64,000 nt of DNA from Prochlorococcus sp. scB243_495K23. GTDB taxonomy: Bacteria; Cyanobacteriota; Cyanobacteriia; PCC-6307; Cyanobiaceae. How positions within the stretch are numbered: position 1 is the first letter of the stretch; every line of letters starts with the position of its first letter. Shown here one piece after another: positions 48,474 through 56,901 of this stretch. Position numbers and translations under genes: made by a program. The notes under the pieces are model-generated. The model saw nothing but the letters and a program-made list of their open reading frames with translations. It had not been told where the DNA came from and did no database searches. The stretch is from positions 103,996 to 167,995 of the forward strand of contig JFLW01000086.1 of assembly GCA_000635495.1 (NCBI GenBank). Reading direction: 5' to 3'.

Positions 48474-48518
48474 AAAAAAAGGAGCTAATTGCCCCTTATT
48501 TTAGATCGACTGTCAATT
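48474..48518 (-). promoter_or_regulatory. GATTGACAGTCGAT-type element
   Basis: Minus: AATTGACAGTCGATCTAAAATAAGGGGCAATTAGCTCCTTTTTTT then ATG 48473. Confidence 0.75.
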
Positions 48519-48577
48519 ATTCAGTAACTAACGACCACCACCTATTAGTGAGAAGAAAGATGGCGGATTAATACAGG

Positions 48578-48681
48578 GGAGGAGCGACAGCCAACTATAA
48601 GGTGAAGAGCGATAGCCAATCATAAGGGGAAGAGCGACCCCACATTATAAGGGGAGAGCGATAGCCACCTATTAAGGGGAA
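48578..48681. repeat. degenerate ~25-bp tandem repeat (GGGGAAGAGCGAYAGCCAnnnATAA), about 4 units
   Basis: Visual alignment of successive units. Confidence 0.7.
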
Positions 48682-48718
48682 AGATTATAAATACAACAAG
48701 TTTTCTTAACACAACAAG

Positions 48719-48781
48719 CTTAGCTGGATATCCCTGAAAGATATCACCTCTAAGTACTACCACTAACTCTTTAACTAGACT
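48719..48781. repeat. ~62-bp direct repeat copy 1 containing GATATC-N7-GATATC hairpin
   Basis: TTAGCTGGATATCCCTGAAAGATATCACCTCTAAGTACTACCACTAACTCTTTAACTAGA. Confidence 0.75.
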
Positions 48782-48886
48782 TAAAAGTAATACAATAACA
48801 AGGTTAAAGAGCGATAGCACCCTATAGAGGGAGATCGAGCACACCCTAAAAAGGGGAAAGAGAATGGAATCTCTCTTTAAAGTACT

Positions 48887-48950
48887 GTTAGCTGGATATC
48901 ACTTTTTGATATCACTTCTAACTACTACCACTAACTACTTTAACTAGATA
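48887..48950. repeat. ~62-bp direct repeat copy 2
   Basis: TTAGCTGGATATCACTTTTTGATATCACTTCTAACTACTACCACTAACTACTTTAACTAGA. Confidence 0.75.
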
Positions 48951-48955
48951 TATAA

Positions 48956-49294
48956 GTGATATTAATTATCATAAGTAGTATTAGTAGACTAATAAAAGAC
49001 GCTCACCCTTGGCTTTCCTACGACGAAGTAGTCAAGGTTCTTCTCTATCATCATCAGGGTTCGATGTGGATTCATGACCTTCAGAGAGACAAGCTTGAGA
49101 GGTCGATGGAAGCGTTTACAAAGCTTCTTAAATCAAAGAGTATTAAAGCCCTTAAACCCTTTGTAGAGTACGTTCTAGGGGCGTACTACAACGGTGCAGA
49201 TGAGTATGGTAATCAGATAGAAGAATCAAGCAGAGAAGAGTCTTTTGAGCATAGATGGAATAAAGCAAGAGCTATCCTTTTGAAGAGCAAATAA
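48956..49294 (+). CDS. hypothetical protein, compositionally atypical
   Basis: 112-aa ORF; start uncertain. Confidence 0.45.
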   Translation: MILIIISSISRLIKDAHPWLSYDEVVKVLLYHHQGSMWIHDLQRDKLERSMEAFTKLLKSKSIKALKPFVEYVLGAYYNGADEYGNQIEESSREESFEHRWNKARAILLKSK

Positions 49295-49344
49295 ACTTGT
49301 CGTTTTCTATTGCTAAAGTCAAATTTCAGGTAAAGTACCTATCC

Positions 49345-51150
49345 TCAGCCAATTGTTTTGCCATCATTTCTGCTGATTGCAACAATAGCCGATCTGGGTA
49401 CTGAGCTCCCACCATCAGGAAAGTGACATTTGTCAGGATTATTTTCACCTGGATGCTGGACTCCTACAAACATAGTCTTTTTATCACTACTCCATGTGAT
49501 ACCAGTGATTTCACACTCTTTAGGACCTACTAAAAATCTGTCAATTTTACCTGTCCTAGGATTTGCGCATAACATTTGGTTATTACCCATTCCTTCAAAG
49601 GCTCCTTGATTAGTATATTTACCATCAGTTTGTATCCATAAGTTACCTTTTGAATCAAATGCGATTCCATCAGGTGAATTAAACATATTATCCTTCGTAA
49701 TATTTTCAGAGCCCTTCATTAAACCTTCACCAACAACAGGATTACCAGCCATTGCAAATAAATCCCATTTAAACCCGTCAGCGGCATGTTCATTATTGTC
49801 AGGAGTCCATCGAACTATTTGACCATATGGATTTTCGACTCTTGGGTTAACTGCATTAACAGGTTGATTAGGTTTAACACCTCTATTTTTATTATTAGTT
49901 AAGGCACAATACGCCTCCACTTTATTAGGATTTGCAGCCACCCATTCAGGTCGATCCATAGTTGTTGCACCAACTTGGGTTGCCGCCATCCTTGTGAAAA
50001 TACTAATATCTGAATCGCTCATTCCCGATTCTTTTAAATTAACCCATCTCCCGGTTCCATTCTCATTAAAAATCGCCACAAATAAATCACCTTCCGTTAA
50101 TAGATCATAATTTGATGCAGCTCCTTTTATGTACTTTCCTTTTGAAACGAATTTGTATAGATGCTCTCCTCTTTCATCATCTCCCATATAGGCAACAACT
50201 TGACCATTCTTGGAGACAACAACTTCACAGTTTTCATGTTTAAATCTACCCATTGCCGTCTGTTTCCTTGGCATTGATTGTGGCTTAGAGGGATCAATTT
50301 CAGTAATATAACCATGCCTATTAATTTCATTCGGATTTTTTACAACATCAAATCTATCCTGATTCATAACCCAGTTGTAACCCCAATCTTTAGTTTTAAC
50401 CCCATATCTTTTCAAATCTGCTGACAGATTTGCATTAGGGTCTGATGGAGATGAGAAATAACCGTGAAAATTCTCTTCACAAGCTAAATAAGTTCCCCAG
50501 GGAGTTCTGCCATTACCACAATTATTAAATGTACCTCTTGCTAATTTGCCTGTTTGATCCTCATCTGTTTTAAGTAATGGATGACCTGCAGCCGGTCCGT
50601 CTATAGCCACTTTCGTATCTGCAGTAATTTTTCTGTTATAAAGAGAATCTTTAACTATTTCCCACTTCCTACCTTTTTGTGCAACTTCAAAAATCGATAC
50701 TCCATGCGCAGCCATGCCTTTTCTAACATCATCAGGTGTTTCAGGAAGCCCACTAGCACGGTTACCATAAATTATTTTTCTATTACAGTATTCATTATTG
50801 ACTGCAAGTACTGACTTGCCATTAACCTCAAAAAGACTCATTCCATCATTGTTATCTCCAAATGATAGTTCTTGCGACTCCCCAGTTCCTCTTGTTTGCT
50901 GATCAAATTCAGGGGCTCCGCTCCATAATGGATCACCCCAAGCTGCAACCGTATGCCAACTAAAACCTTTTGGGACAGTAATTGTATCTTTACTATTGGC
51001 TGCTAAAGGTGTAAAACTAATGCCATTAAAGTCTGAACCAAATCCAATTGCTTTGCTTGGAATAGTGGCAGCAGCAAAAGCACCTATTCCTATAGCAAAT
51101 GAACCCTGAAGAAATTTTCTTCTTGAAACAACTTCGTTAAAATCAGACAC
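49345..51150 (-). CDS. phoX: PhoX-type alkaline phosphatase (DUF839), Tat-exported
   Basis: SRRKFLQGSFAIGIGAFAAATIPSKA Tat signal; GTFNNCGNGRTPWGTYLACEENFHGYF; GITWSSDKKTMFVGVQHPG. Confidence 0.9.
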   Translation of the reverse strand: MSDFNEVVSRRKFLQGSFAIGIGAFAAATIPSKAIGFGSDFNGISFTPLAANSKDTITVPKGFSWHTVAAWGDPLWSGAPEFDQQTRGTGESQELSFGDNNDGMSLFEVNGKSVLAVNNEYCNRKIIYGNRASGLPETPDDVRKGMAAHGVSIFEVAQKGRKWEIVKDSLYNRKITADTKVAIDGPAAGHPLLKTDEDQTGKLARGTFNNCGNGRTPWGTYLACEENFHGYFSSPSDPNANLSADLKRYGVKTKDWGYNWVMNQDRFDVVKNPNEINRHGYITEIDPSKPQSMPRKQTAMGRFKHENCEVVVSKNGQVVAYMGDDERGEHLYKFVSKGKYIKGAASNYDLLTEGDLFVAIFNENGTGRWVNLKESGMSDSDISIFTRMAATQVGATTMDRPEWVAANPNKVEAYCALTNNKNRGVKPNQPVNAVNPRVENPYGQIVRWTPDNNEHAADGFKWDLFAMAGNPVVGEGLMKGSENITKDNMFNSPDGIAFDSKGNLWIQTDGKYTNQGAFEGMGNNQMLCANPRTGKIDRFLVGPKECEITGITWSSDKKTMFVGVQHPGENNPDKCHFPDGGSSVPRSAIVAISRNDGKTIG

Positions 51151-51183
51151 AACATAAAAGTGATAACTAATTTAAAAATCTAT

Positions 51184-51208
51184 CTCTAAAGTTAAATTTA
51201 ATTTAAGG
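51184..51208 (-). promoter_or_regulatory. possible Pho box upstream of phoX
   Basis: Minus: CCTTAAATTAAATTTAACTTTAGAG, two 8-mers CTTAAATT / TTTAACTT with 11-bp period. Confidence 0.35.
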
Positions 51209-51305
51209 AGTTTCTAAAGTTTAAAATCAGCTCGAAAAGAGCATAAGAGTTTAGTTGCTTTCTAATAAAAAACTTGTTGACTCATACCCTTTTCAGTTGC
51301 TATAA

Positions 51306-51560
51306 ATGTTAGTACACTTGTACTATATAACTATGGAGGACTGGCAGGAATGGGATTATCTAGAGGACGAAATATTAGTAAGAAAACGACGGAAGATTTG
51401 TATTACTTGCAATCACTTCAGGTACAGCACGACAAGTTCTTGTGTCACCATCCTTACTTGTCCCTTTCATCAAAAGCTTATTCCTCAAGGTGATCATCTA
51501 ATTAAGGGATGCAGATACTGGAGGGAGAACAGCAGAATATTTGCTCCAGAAGCAGCTTAA
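51306..51560 (+). CDS. small Cys-rich (putative zinc-binding) protein
   Basis: CITCNHFRYSTTSSCVTILTCPFHQKLIPQGDHLIKGCRYW. Confidence 0.6.
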   Translation: MLVHLYYITMEDWQEWDYLEDEILVRKRRKICITCNHFRYSTTSSCVTILTCPFHQKLIPQGDHLIKGCRYWRENSRIFAPEAA

Positions 51561-51613
51561 AATAGCTGAATACTCTGTATAGAAGTATGCACTAGAAGCT
51601 CTATCTATTGCTA

Positions 51614-51876
51614 TGACTAGCTTCAGTATTTCTTGCTAGTCACTTTTTACAATTTTGCTAGTCATTTTGACTTGAAATGTATCACTATGAACCCTTTTTA
51701 TTATTGAAAATTTGATACATCTATCAGGGTTCAACGGGTCTGTTTAATATTTTATTTTTAAGTGTCTAGCGATCTGTTTCTTATTGAAATCATGCGATAT
51801 TCTTATAAAAGATATCTAGTCAGCCAGTCATAGGACAACTAACGAAGTGTCATAGTGACTAGCAAATGACTAGCAA
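51614..51876. repeat. cluster of TGACTAGCAA motifs in both orientations
   Basis: TGACTAGC 51614; TTGCTAGTCA 51633 and 51655; TGACTAGCAA 51856 and 51867. Confidence 0.65.
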
Positions 51877-51897
51877 ACACTATTTCTTAAGACCTAC

Positions 51898-51930
51898 TGA
51901 TATGACTGAAATTAATTACTGGCTAATGAA
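51898..51930 (+). repeat. direct repeat of the EVE-gene start (remnant)
   Basis: 31/33 identical to 53583-53615. Confidence 0.85.
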
Positions 51931-52070
51931 CTATGTACCAGTAGTCATAGTATTGGATTTCAAAAACTGTTAAAAAAATGTTCACGATATGTTCACGATT
52001 TTTAAGGTTCAAAAAGCATTAAAAAAGCATATTTAGAGCTGCTTTTTTTATTTATTAATTTACTAATGTA

Positions 52071-53363
52071 TTAAAACTTAAAAATGGTTTCAAAGGCATA
52101 AACTGTTTCATCATACAAAAGCCAATCATCGCCAGTTCCACCGTTTTTGATCGTTGTTCCATTACCATTATTGAGGTTTGAATCAACATAATAGATTCCT
52201 CCCTTTACACTTACTGCATCATTGACATCATGAGTGTAATAAAATTCGAAAGTATCACCTAAATTGTCTACAGTTCCATTGGTATTTAGAAAATTTATAT
52301 TTTTCCAACCACCACTTATTTTATTATTGTCATTAAATTCATAATCCATAGATAATGTGAAATAACTGAATTGATCAGCTGGTACTCCTATATCTGCGTC
52401 GATAACTTCTATTCCTACGTTTGTAGTAAGTTTGTCTTTAAGTGTCCAATATCCTCCAACTGTCCAAGTGCTTAATTGCAGGGTAGATACCCCATAATAA
52501 TCCATATAATATTGTGCAGTTTTATCATTAAGATCCCAAATCTCATCATATTTTGTATATATAATTCCACCTCCGAAATTCTCTGCATCATAACCTGCCA
52601 TTAATGTTCCCATATCAGCACTCTCTTTAGTCAAAATCCCAGTAGTAGTGCCAGTAACTGACAATAAATTTGCACCTATATTAAATCCATTATCATAGAC
52701 TCTAGCTATAGAAAAACCTGTGCCTTTAATTCCTGGCAAGGTCCAAAGATTATTTCCAGCTCCGTTACCTGAGAAATAAAAAGAATCAGAATATTTAGTC
52801 GTTGTTGTTGCTACTAGATCATCTTGCGCTAGTAATGGACCAACAGCAACATCCCATTCTAAGAATGGGAAAGAATAATACATCGAAGAAACTGACAATT
52901 GATCTGTATTAGCAACAACATTAGTACTATCTAGTAATAGTAATCCCGATGAATTACCAGCCTCAATTCCGATAAATAAATTATCTTCTCCGTTAAAGCT
53001 TGTATTTAAATCAAGATTATATGAATAGTGAGCATTAACTGCTTCTGAAGTCTCAGTATAAACAGGATCATGATTCTGAAGTCCCCCAATTACAAATGAA
53101 ACAGATCCATTCAAACTTGTTGTTTCAGAGAAAGAACCAGCTTCAAATTCATTAATTGGTGTTTTTATACTTTTAATAATATTTTTTGTTGTTGCAAATT
53201 CTTCATTAGCAAAAGTCTTGGCATTTAATTGTTTTTTAGAAGATGACTTGTTTCGAGCATAATTGTTCATCTCATCAAGATTTATCTCAGATGCAGCAGC
53301 CGTAATTGGTGCTAAAAAACCTAATAAAGCTTGGGTAGATAGTAAAACATTTAAAAGTTTCAT
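52071..53363 (-). CDS. outer-membrane porin (Som-like)
   Basis: Signal peptide, beta-rich C-terminus ending in Phe (ETIFKF), GSVSFVIGGL. Confidence 0.75.
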   Translation of the reverse strand: MKLLNVLLSTQALLGFLAPITAAASEINLDEMNNYARNKSSSKKQLNAKTFANEEFATTKNIIKSIKTPINEFEAGSFSETTSLNGSVSFVIGGLQNHDPVYTETSEAVNAHYSYNLDLNTSFNGEDNLFIGIEAGNSSGLLLLDSTNVVANTDQLSVSSMYYSFPFLEWDVAVGPLLAQDDLVATTTTKYSDSFYFSGNGAGNNLWTLPGIKGTGFSIARVYDNGFNIGANLLSVTGTTTGILTKESADMGTLMAGYDAENFGGGIIYTKYDEIWDLNDKTAQYYMDYYGVSTLQLSTWTVGGYWTLKDKLTTNVGIEVIDADIGVPADQFSYFTLSMDYEFNDNNKISGGWKNINFLNTNGTVDNLGDTFEFYYTHDVNDAVSVKGGIYYVDSNLNNGNGTTIKNGGTGDDWLLYDETVYAFETIFKF

Positions 53364-53369
53364 AAAATT

Positions 53370-53378
53370 TCCTCACAC
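53370..53378 (-). promoter_or_regulatory. predicted Yfr1 sRNA binding site overlapping the porin RBS
   Basis: mRNA GUGUGAGGA, complement of UCCUCACAC in the Yfr1 core ACUCCUCACAC, 6-15 nt before the ATG. Confidence 0.6.
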
Positions 53379-53586
53379 GAAATTTTTAATTCAAAATAAC
53401 ACATACAAACCAATTCTCATATTTTTAAGTTGATCCAAAAATACTTAAACTTATCCGTCTATAACACTCATGACCTATCACTTTCCTAAATAGGTAATTT
53501 GATGGATAATTAACCTAGAATTGAACGTTTTTAATATTCTGTTCACACACCGTTCACACATTGTAACTTTCTCATAACTTATTGAT

Positions 53587-54045
53587 ATGACTGATGTTAA
53601 TTACTGGCTAATGAAAAGTGAGCCTGATGCTTACAGCATAGATACTTTAAAAAATGACGGTGTAACTTTATGGGATGGAATAAGAAATTATCAGGCTCGA
53701 AATTTTATGAGAAAAATGAATAAAGGAGATAAAGTTTTTTTCTATCATTCAAATTGTAAACCCCCAGGTATTGTGGGACTTATGGAGGTTATAGATCTAA
53801 ATATTGTTGACCCTACTCAATTTGATCAAGATTCAAAATATTTTGATCCAAAATCTAAACCTGATAATCCTAGATGGGATTGCGTAAAAGTAAAATACAT
53901 TTCTAAATCAAATAAGATTTTAAGTTTACCTGAATTAAAGATTTTATTTAATGAGGATGAGTTATTAGTAGTAAAAAAAGGAAATAGGTTATCTATATTA
54001 CCTGTCAGAAATAATATTGCAAAAATACTATTAGAAAAAATATAA
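53587..54045 (+). CDS. EVE domain protein
   Basis: NYWLMKSEPDAYSIDTLKNDGVTLWDGIRNYQARNFMRKMNKGDKVFFYHSN. Confidence 0.95.
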   Translation: MTDVNYWLMKSEPDAYSIDTLKNDGVTLWDGIRNYQARNFMRKMNKGDKVFFYHSNCKPPGIVGLMEVIDLNIVDPTQFDQDSKYFDPKSKPDNPRWDCVKVKYISKSNKILSLPELKILFNEDELLVVKKGNRLSILPVRNNIAKILLEKI

Positions 54046-54051
54046 AGAATT

Positions 54052-54303
54052 TTAATCCTTAAAATTCATTGAAAACATATTGCCAATGTAAAGTCTCGTT
54101 AAATCTCTATTTTGAAATCCTTTTTGCATCAAAAATCCCGCAATAGCGGCTTGTAGTATCCTGTATTGATCCCAATTAGGATGATCCTCAACAAATTCTT
54201 TCATAGCCTTTTGAAGATTTTCTTGAAGTTCACATTTGAAACTTATTACTTCATCTTTATGATTTAATACTTTTGAATTTTTGTCGTAATTTAACTCTTG
54301 CAT
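54052..54303 (-). CDS. DUF2811-like protein
   Basis: LQKAMKEFVEDHPNWDQYRILQAAIAGFLMQKGFQNRDLTRLYIGNMF. Confidence 0.75.
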   Translation of the reverse strand: MQELNYDKNSKVLNHKDEVISFKCELQENLQKAMKEFVEDHPNWDQYRILQAAIAGFLMQKGFQNRDLTRLYIGNMFSMNFKD

Positions 54304-54615
54304 ATTGAAAACTTTTATTGGAATTTAAATCTACAAGATGTAGTTTTCTCCAAAATTACTTAATCGTCAACAAGCATTATTAAGAGACAGTCTCAAGTTA
54401 TAGAATAATGAGAATTCAGTTATAAATAGGGGATTCAGAGAAATCAATTTTATTAATTTAAATCTTACTTAAATATAAAGATTTATATAAAATCAGAAGT
54501 TTTCCACATGGTTAAGATCATCAGATATTTTTTTTTAAAAAAATGTGGAAAAGTTGTGAAAAATTTATTTTGGGAAGGGGAAATTTTTTCAAAAATTTCC
54601 AATTTTATTTATCTT

Positions 54616-54987
54616 TCAATCCATTGATTCCCACATGTTTTTTATTTCAGAAAATAAATTTTGTGCTATTGGTATAGGCCAATACATTTCGAAGGATCTA
54701 GTTTGGTCTTGACTTTCAAAAACGAACCTTAAACTCCATTCATTTTTTTTCCCTTCTAAGTGGATATACCAAGGTAATTGTTCTAATTCTAAAGTAATAG
54801 ATTCTTCATCCATTAGTTCATCTTTGATAACTAATAGTTGTTCATTAATTTTTAAGAGTAGAAGGTACAGTGAATTGAACTCACTTTTTTGTAACTCGAT
54901 TGACCAATTGTCTACACCAATTAAAAAGCAAAATTTGCCTTTTTTTAAATCTTTCAGTAATCTCCATCTTTTTTGGTCTTTTACCAA
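54616..54987 (-). CDS. DUF1818-like protein
   Basis: RWRLLKDLKKGKFCFLIGVDNWSIELQKSEFNSLYLLL...LEQLPWYIHLEGKKNEWSLRFVFESQ. Confidence 0.75.
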   Translation of the reverse strand: MVKDQKRWRLLKDLKKGKFCFLIGVDNWSIELQKSEFNSLYLLLLKINEQLLVIKDELMDEESITLELEQLPWYIHLEGKKNEWSLRFVFESQDQTRSFEMYWPIPIAQNLFSEIKNMWESMD

Positions 54988-54989
54988 AA

Positions 54990-55226
54990 TTAGCCTGGAA
55001 GTAAATCTGGTTGATCTTGCTCATCACTTAGTTCAATAATTGACCTTTGAACGGGTTTAATAGTTGATTCTTCTAATAAGCCATCAAAATCATCAAAACG
55101 TCTTTGTTTAGCTCTGAAAGCAATTTTCACTGTAGTTAAATATCTATTAGTTGATTTTCTTATCAAGCTCTCACCTCTCTTTGCAAGATCATTAGAATCA
55201 ATCCCTGCATTGTTAGATATGTTCAT
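54990..55226 (-). CDS. rpoZ: RNA polymerase omega subunit
   Basis: [22 protein letters not shown] cyanobacterial omega. Confidence 0.85.
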   Translation of the reverse strand: MNISNNAGIDSNDLAKRGESLIRKSTNRYLTTVKIAFRAKQRRFDDFDGLLEESTIKPVQRSIIELSDEQDQPDLLPG

Positions 55227-55325
55227 TAAAAAAATTTTTTTACTATTAAGATGTATTTTACAATTTATTCGACCATTTCAAAACATAAATTACAAAAAGA
55301 ACTTAATTGATTTAAATAATTTCAT

Positions 55326-56894
55326 ATGGAAGAAAGTTTATCTGGAACACTTGCTATCGATTTAGGGAACACTAATACTGTTGTTGCTTTTCAAGATCAA
55401 AAAGATATAAATTCTGTTTTAGTTGAAATACCGAATATTACATCATCTCCAGGAGTTGTTCCTTCAGCAGTTTGGTTTGAGGAACCTTCAAAGATTACAA
55501 AAATTGGTATAAGTGCTCTAAAAATGAGGGACAACTCAAATTCTGATTTATTTTTTCATTCGAACTTTAAAAGATTAATTGGAAATTCTATTGAAAAAAT
55601 TAACCAAAAAAATATTTTAAATCCTAATGAATGTGGCGAAAAATTTTTTCAAATTTTATGGGCAAACATTCCGCAAAAGTTTGAGATTAAAAGACTTGTT
55701 TTAACTGCTCCCATAGATACATATAGGGGATACAGAGAATGGTTAGTTAATCTTTGCGAGGAAATATCTGTAGATGAAATAGCCCTTGTTGATGAGCCTA
55801 CTGCGGCAAGTTTAGGAATAAATGTACCATTTGGCTCAAAAATAATGACATTAGATATTGGAGGAAGTACAGTCGATATGAATATAGTCAAAATAGAGGG
55901 AGGAGAGGGAAAATCTGGTCCAATCGCTGAACTATTAAAATTTAAAGGTAATGATGTAAGCTCAATTTCAAAACAAAAAATAAGGTGTGCTGAAATAATT
56001 GGGAAAACAGGTTCAAAAATTGGTGGGAAAGATATTGATCAATGGATAGTTGATTATTTTATTCCAGGTCATAACTATATTAATAATCTTTCCAAGGCAG
56101 AAAAAATAAAATGCAAACTCAGCTCGTCTGTAATCAAATATGAAACTAAATATCCAATAAAATTATTTACTGAAAAAAATAACGAAAGTGAATTTTATCT
56201 TAGTAAAGAAATATTTGAGAAAATACTCATTGAAAATAATTTTCTTAATCACCTTAACTCTTTACTAAAAGATTTATTAAATCAAGCAAGAGGTAAATTT
56301 TGCACAGTTGAAGACTTAAATGCAATAGTTTTGGTTGGTGGAGGAACTCAAATACCATTGATTAAAGAATGGATAACAAAAAAAATTCCAAAAATTCAAA
56401 TAAAATCGCCACCCCCTATTGAATCAATAGCTTTGGGAGCTTTAGCAATGACCCCGGGAGTAAAAATTAAAGATATTTTAAACAAAGGGTTATCTATAAG
56501 ATTATTTAATAAAAGAGAGCAAAAACACTTTTGGCATCCTATTTTTTGCAAAGGTCAAACATGGCCAACAGAAAAACCCTTTAAACTGATCCTTCAAGCC
56601 AGTAAAAACAATCAGAAAACATTCGAAATAGTAATTGGAGAGACACAAAAAGAAAGAGCATATGATGTTATTTTCGAAAATGGATTACCAAAGTTATCAG
56701 AGATTCAAAATGAAGAAGAAATTATAAAATGGGGCAAAAAACCACTCAAAATAGTTTTAAAAAATAAATCTAATATTGGAGAAGATACTTTAAAACTTTT
56801 TTTTAAAATTACGAAAAATGCCGATTTATTGGTTAAGTGTTTTGATGTTAAAGATGAATTTTTTGGAGAATATAATTTAGGGAATATCTATTGA
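55326..56894 (+). CDS. Hsp70/DnaK-family protein
   Basis: AIDLGNTNTVVAFQ, VDEPTAASLG, LDIGGSTVDM, VLVGGGTQIPLI. Confidence 0.85.
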   Translation: MEESLSGTLAIDLGNTNTVVAFQDQKDINSVLVEIPNITSSPGVVPSAVWFEEPSKITKIGISALKMRDNSNSDLFFHSNFKRLIGNSIEKINQKNILNPNECGEKFFQILWANIPQKFEIKRLVLTAPIDTYRGYREWLVNLCEEISVDEIALVDEPTAASLGINVPFGSKIMTLDIGGSTVDMNIVKIEGGEGKSGPIAELLKFKGNDVSSISKQKIRCAEIIGKTGSKIGGKDIDQWIVDYFIPGHNYINNLSKAEKIKCKLSSSVIKYETKYPIKLFTEKNNESEFYLSKEIFEKILIENNFLNHLNSLLKDLLNQARGKFCTVEDLNAIVLVGGGTQIPLIKEWITKKIPKIQIKSPPPIESIALGALAMTPGVKIKDILNKGLSIRLFNKREQKHFWHPIFCKGQTWPTEKPFKLILQASKNNQKTFEIVIGETQKERAYDVIFENGLPKLSEIQNEEEIIKWGKKPLKIVLKNKSNIGEDTLKLFFKITKNADLLVKCFDVKDEFFGEYNLGNIY

Positions 56895-56901
56895 AACATT
56901 G

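Noticed and set aside
17486-48518. GATTGACAGTCGAT copies as integron attC or CRISPR repeats
   Set aside because: Spacing is irregular, copies contain promoter/leader-like sequence ending at start codons, no integron integrase is visible, and there is no attC R/L box pair
48540-48700. Possible CRISPR array
   Set aside because: Repeat units are degenerate and contiguous with no unique spacers, and no cas genes are present
48620-48844. ORF 48620-48844 (-) as a gene
   Set aside because: It is a translation of the repeat tract; no start context or recognizable domain
50127-50814. ORFs inside phoX (50127-50330 -, 50581-50814 +)
   Set aside because: Alternate-frame ORFs within a strong PhoX coding sequence
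54480-54600. Possible regulatory AT tract downstream of DUF1818
   Set aside because: Low-complexity AT sequence (TTTTTTTTAAAAAA) without clear structure beyond base composition
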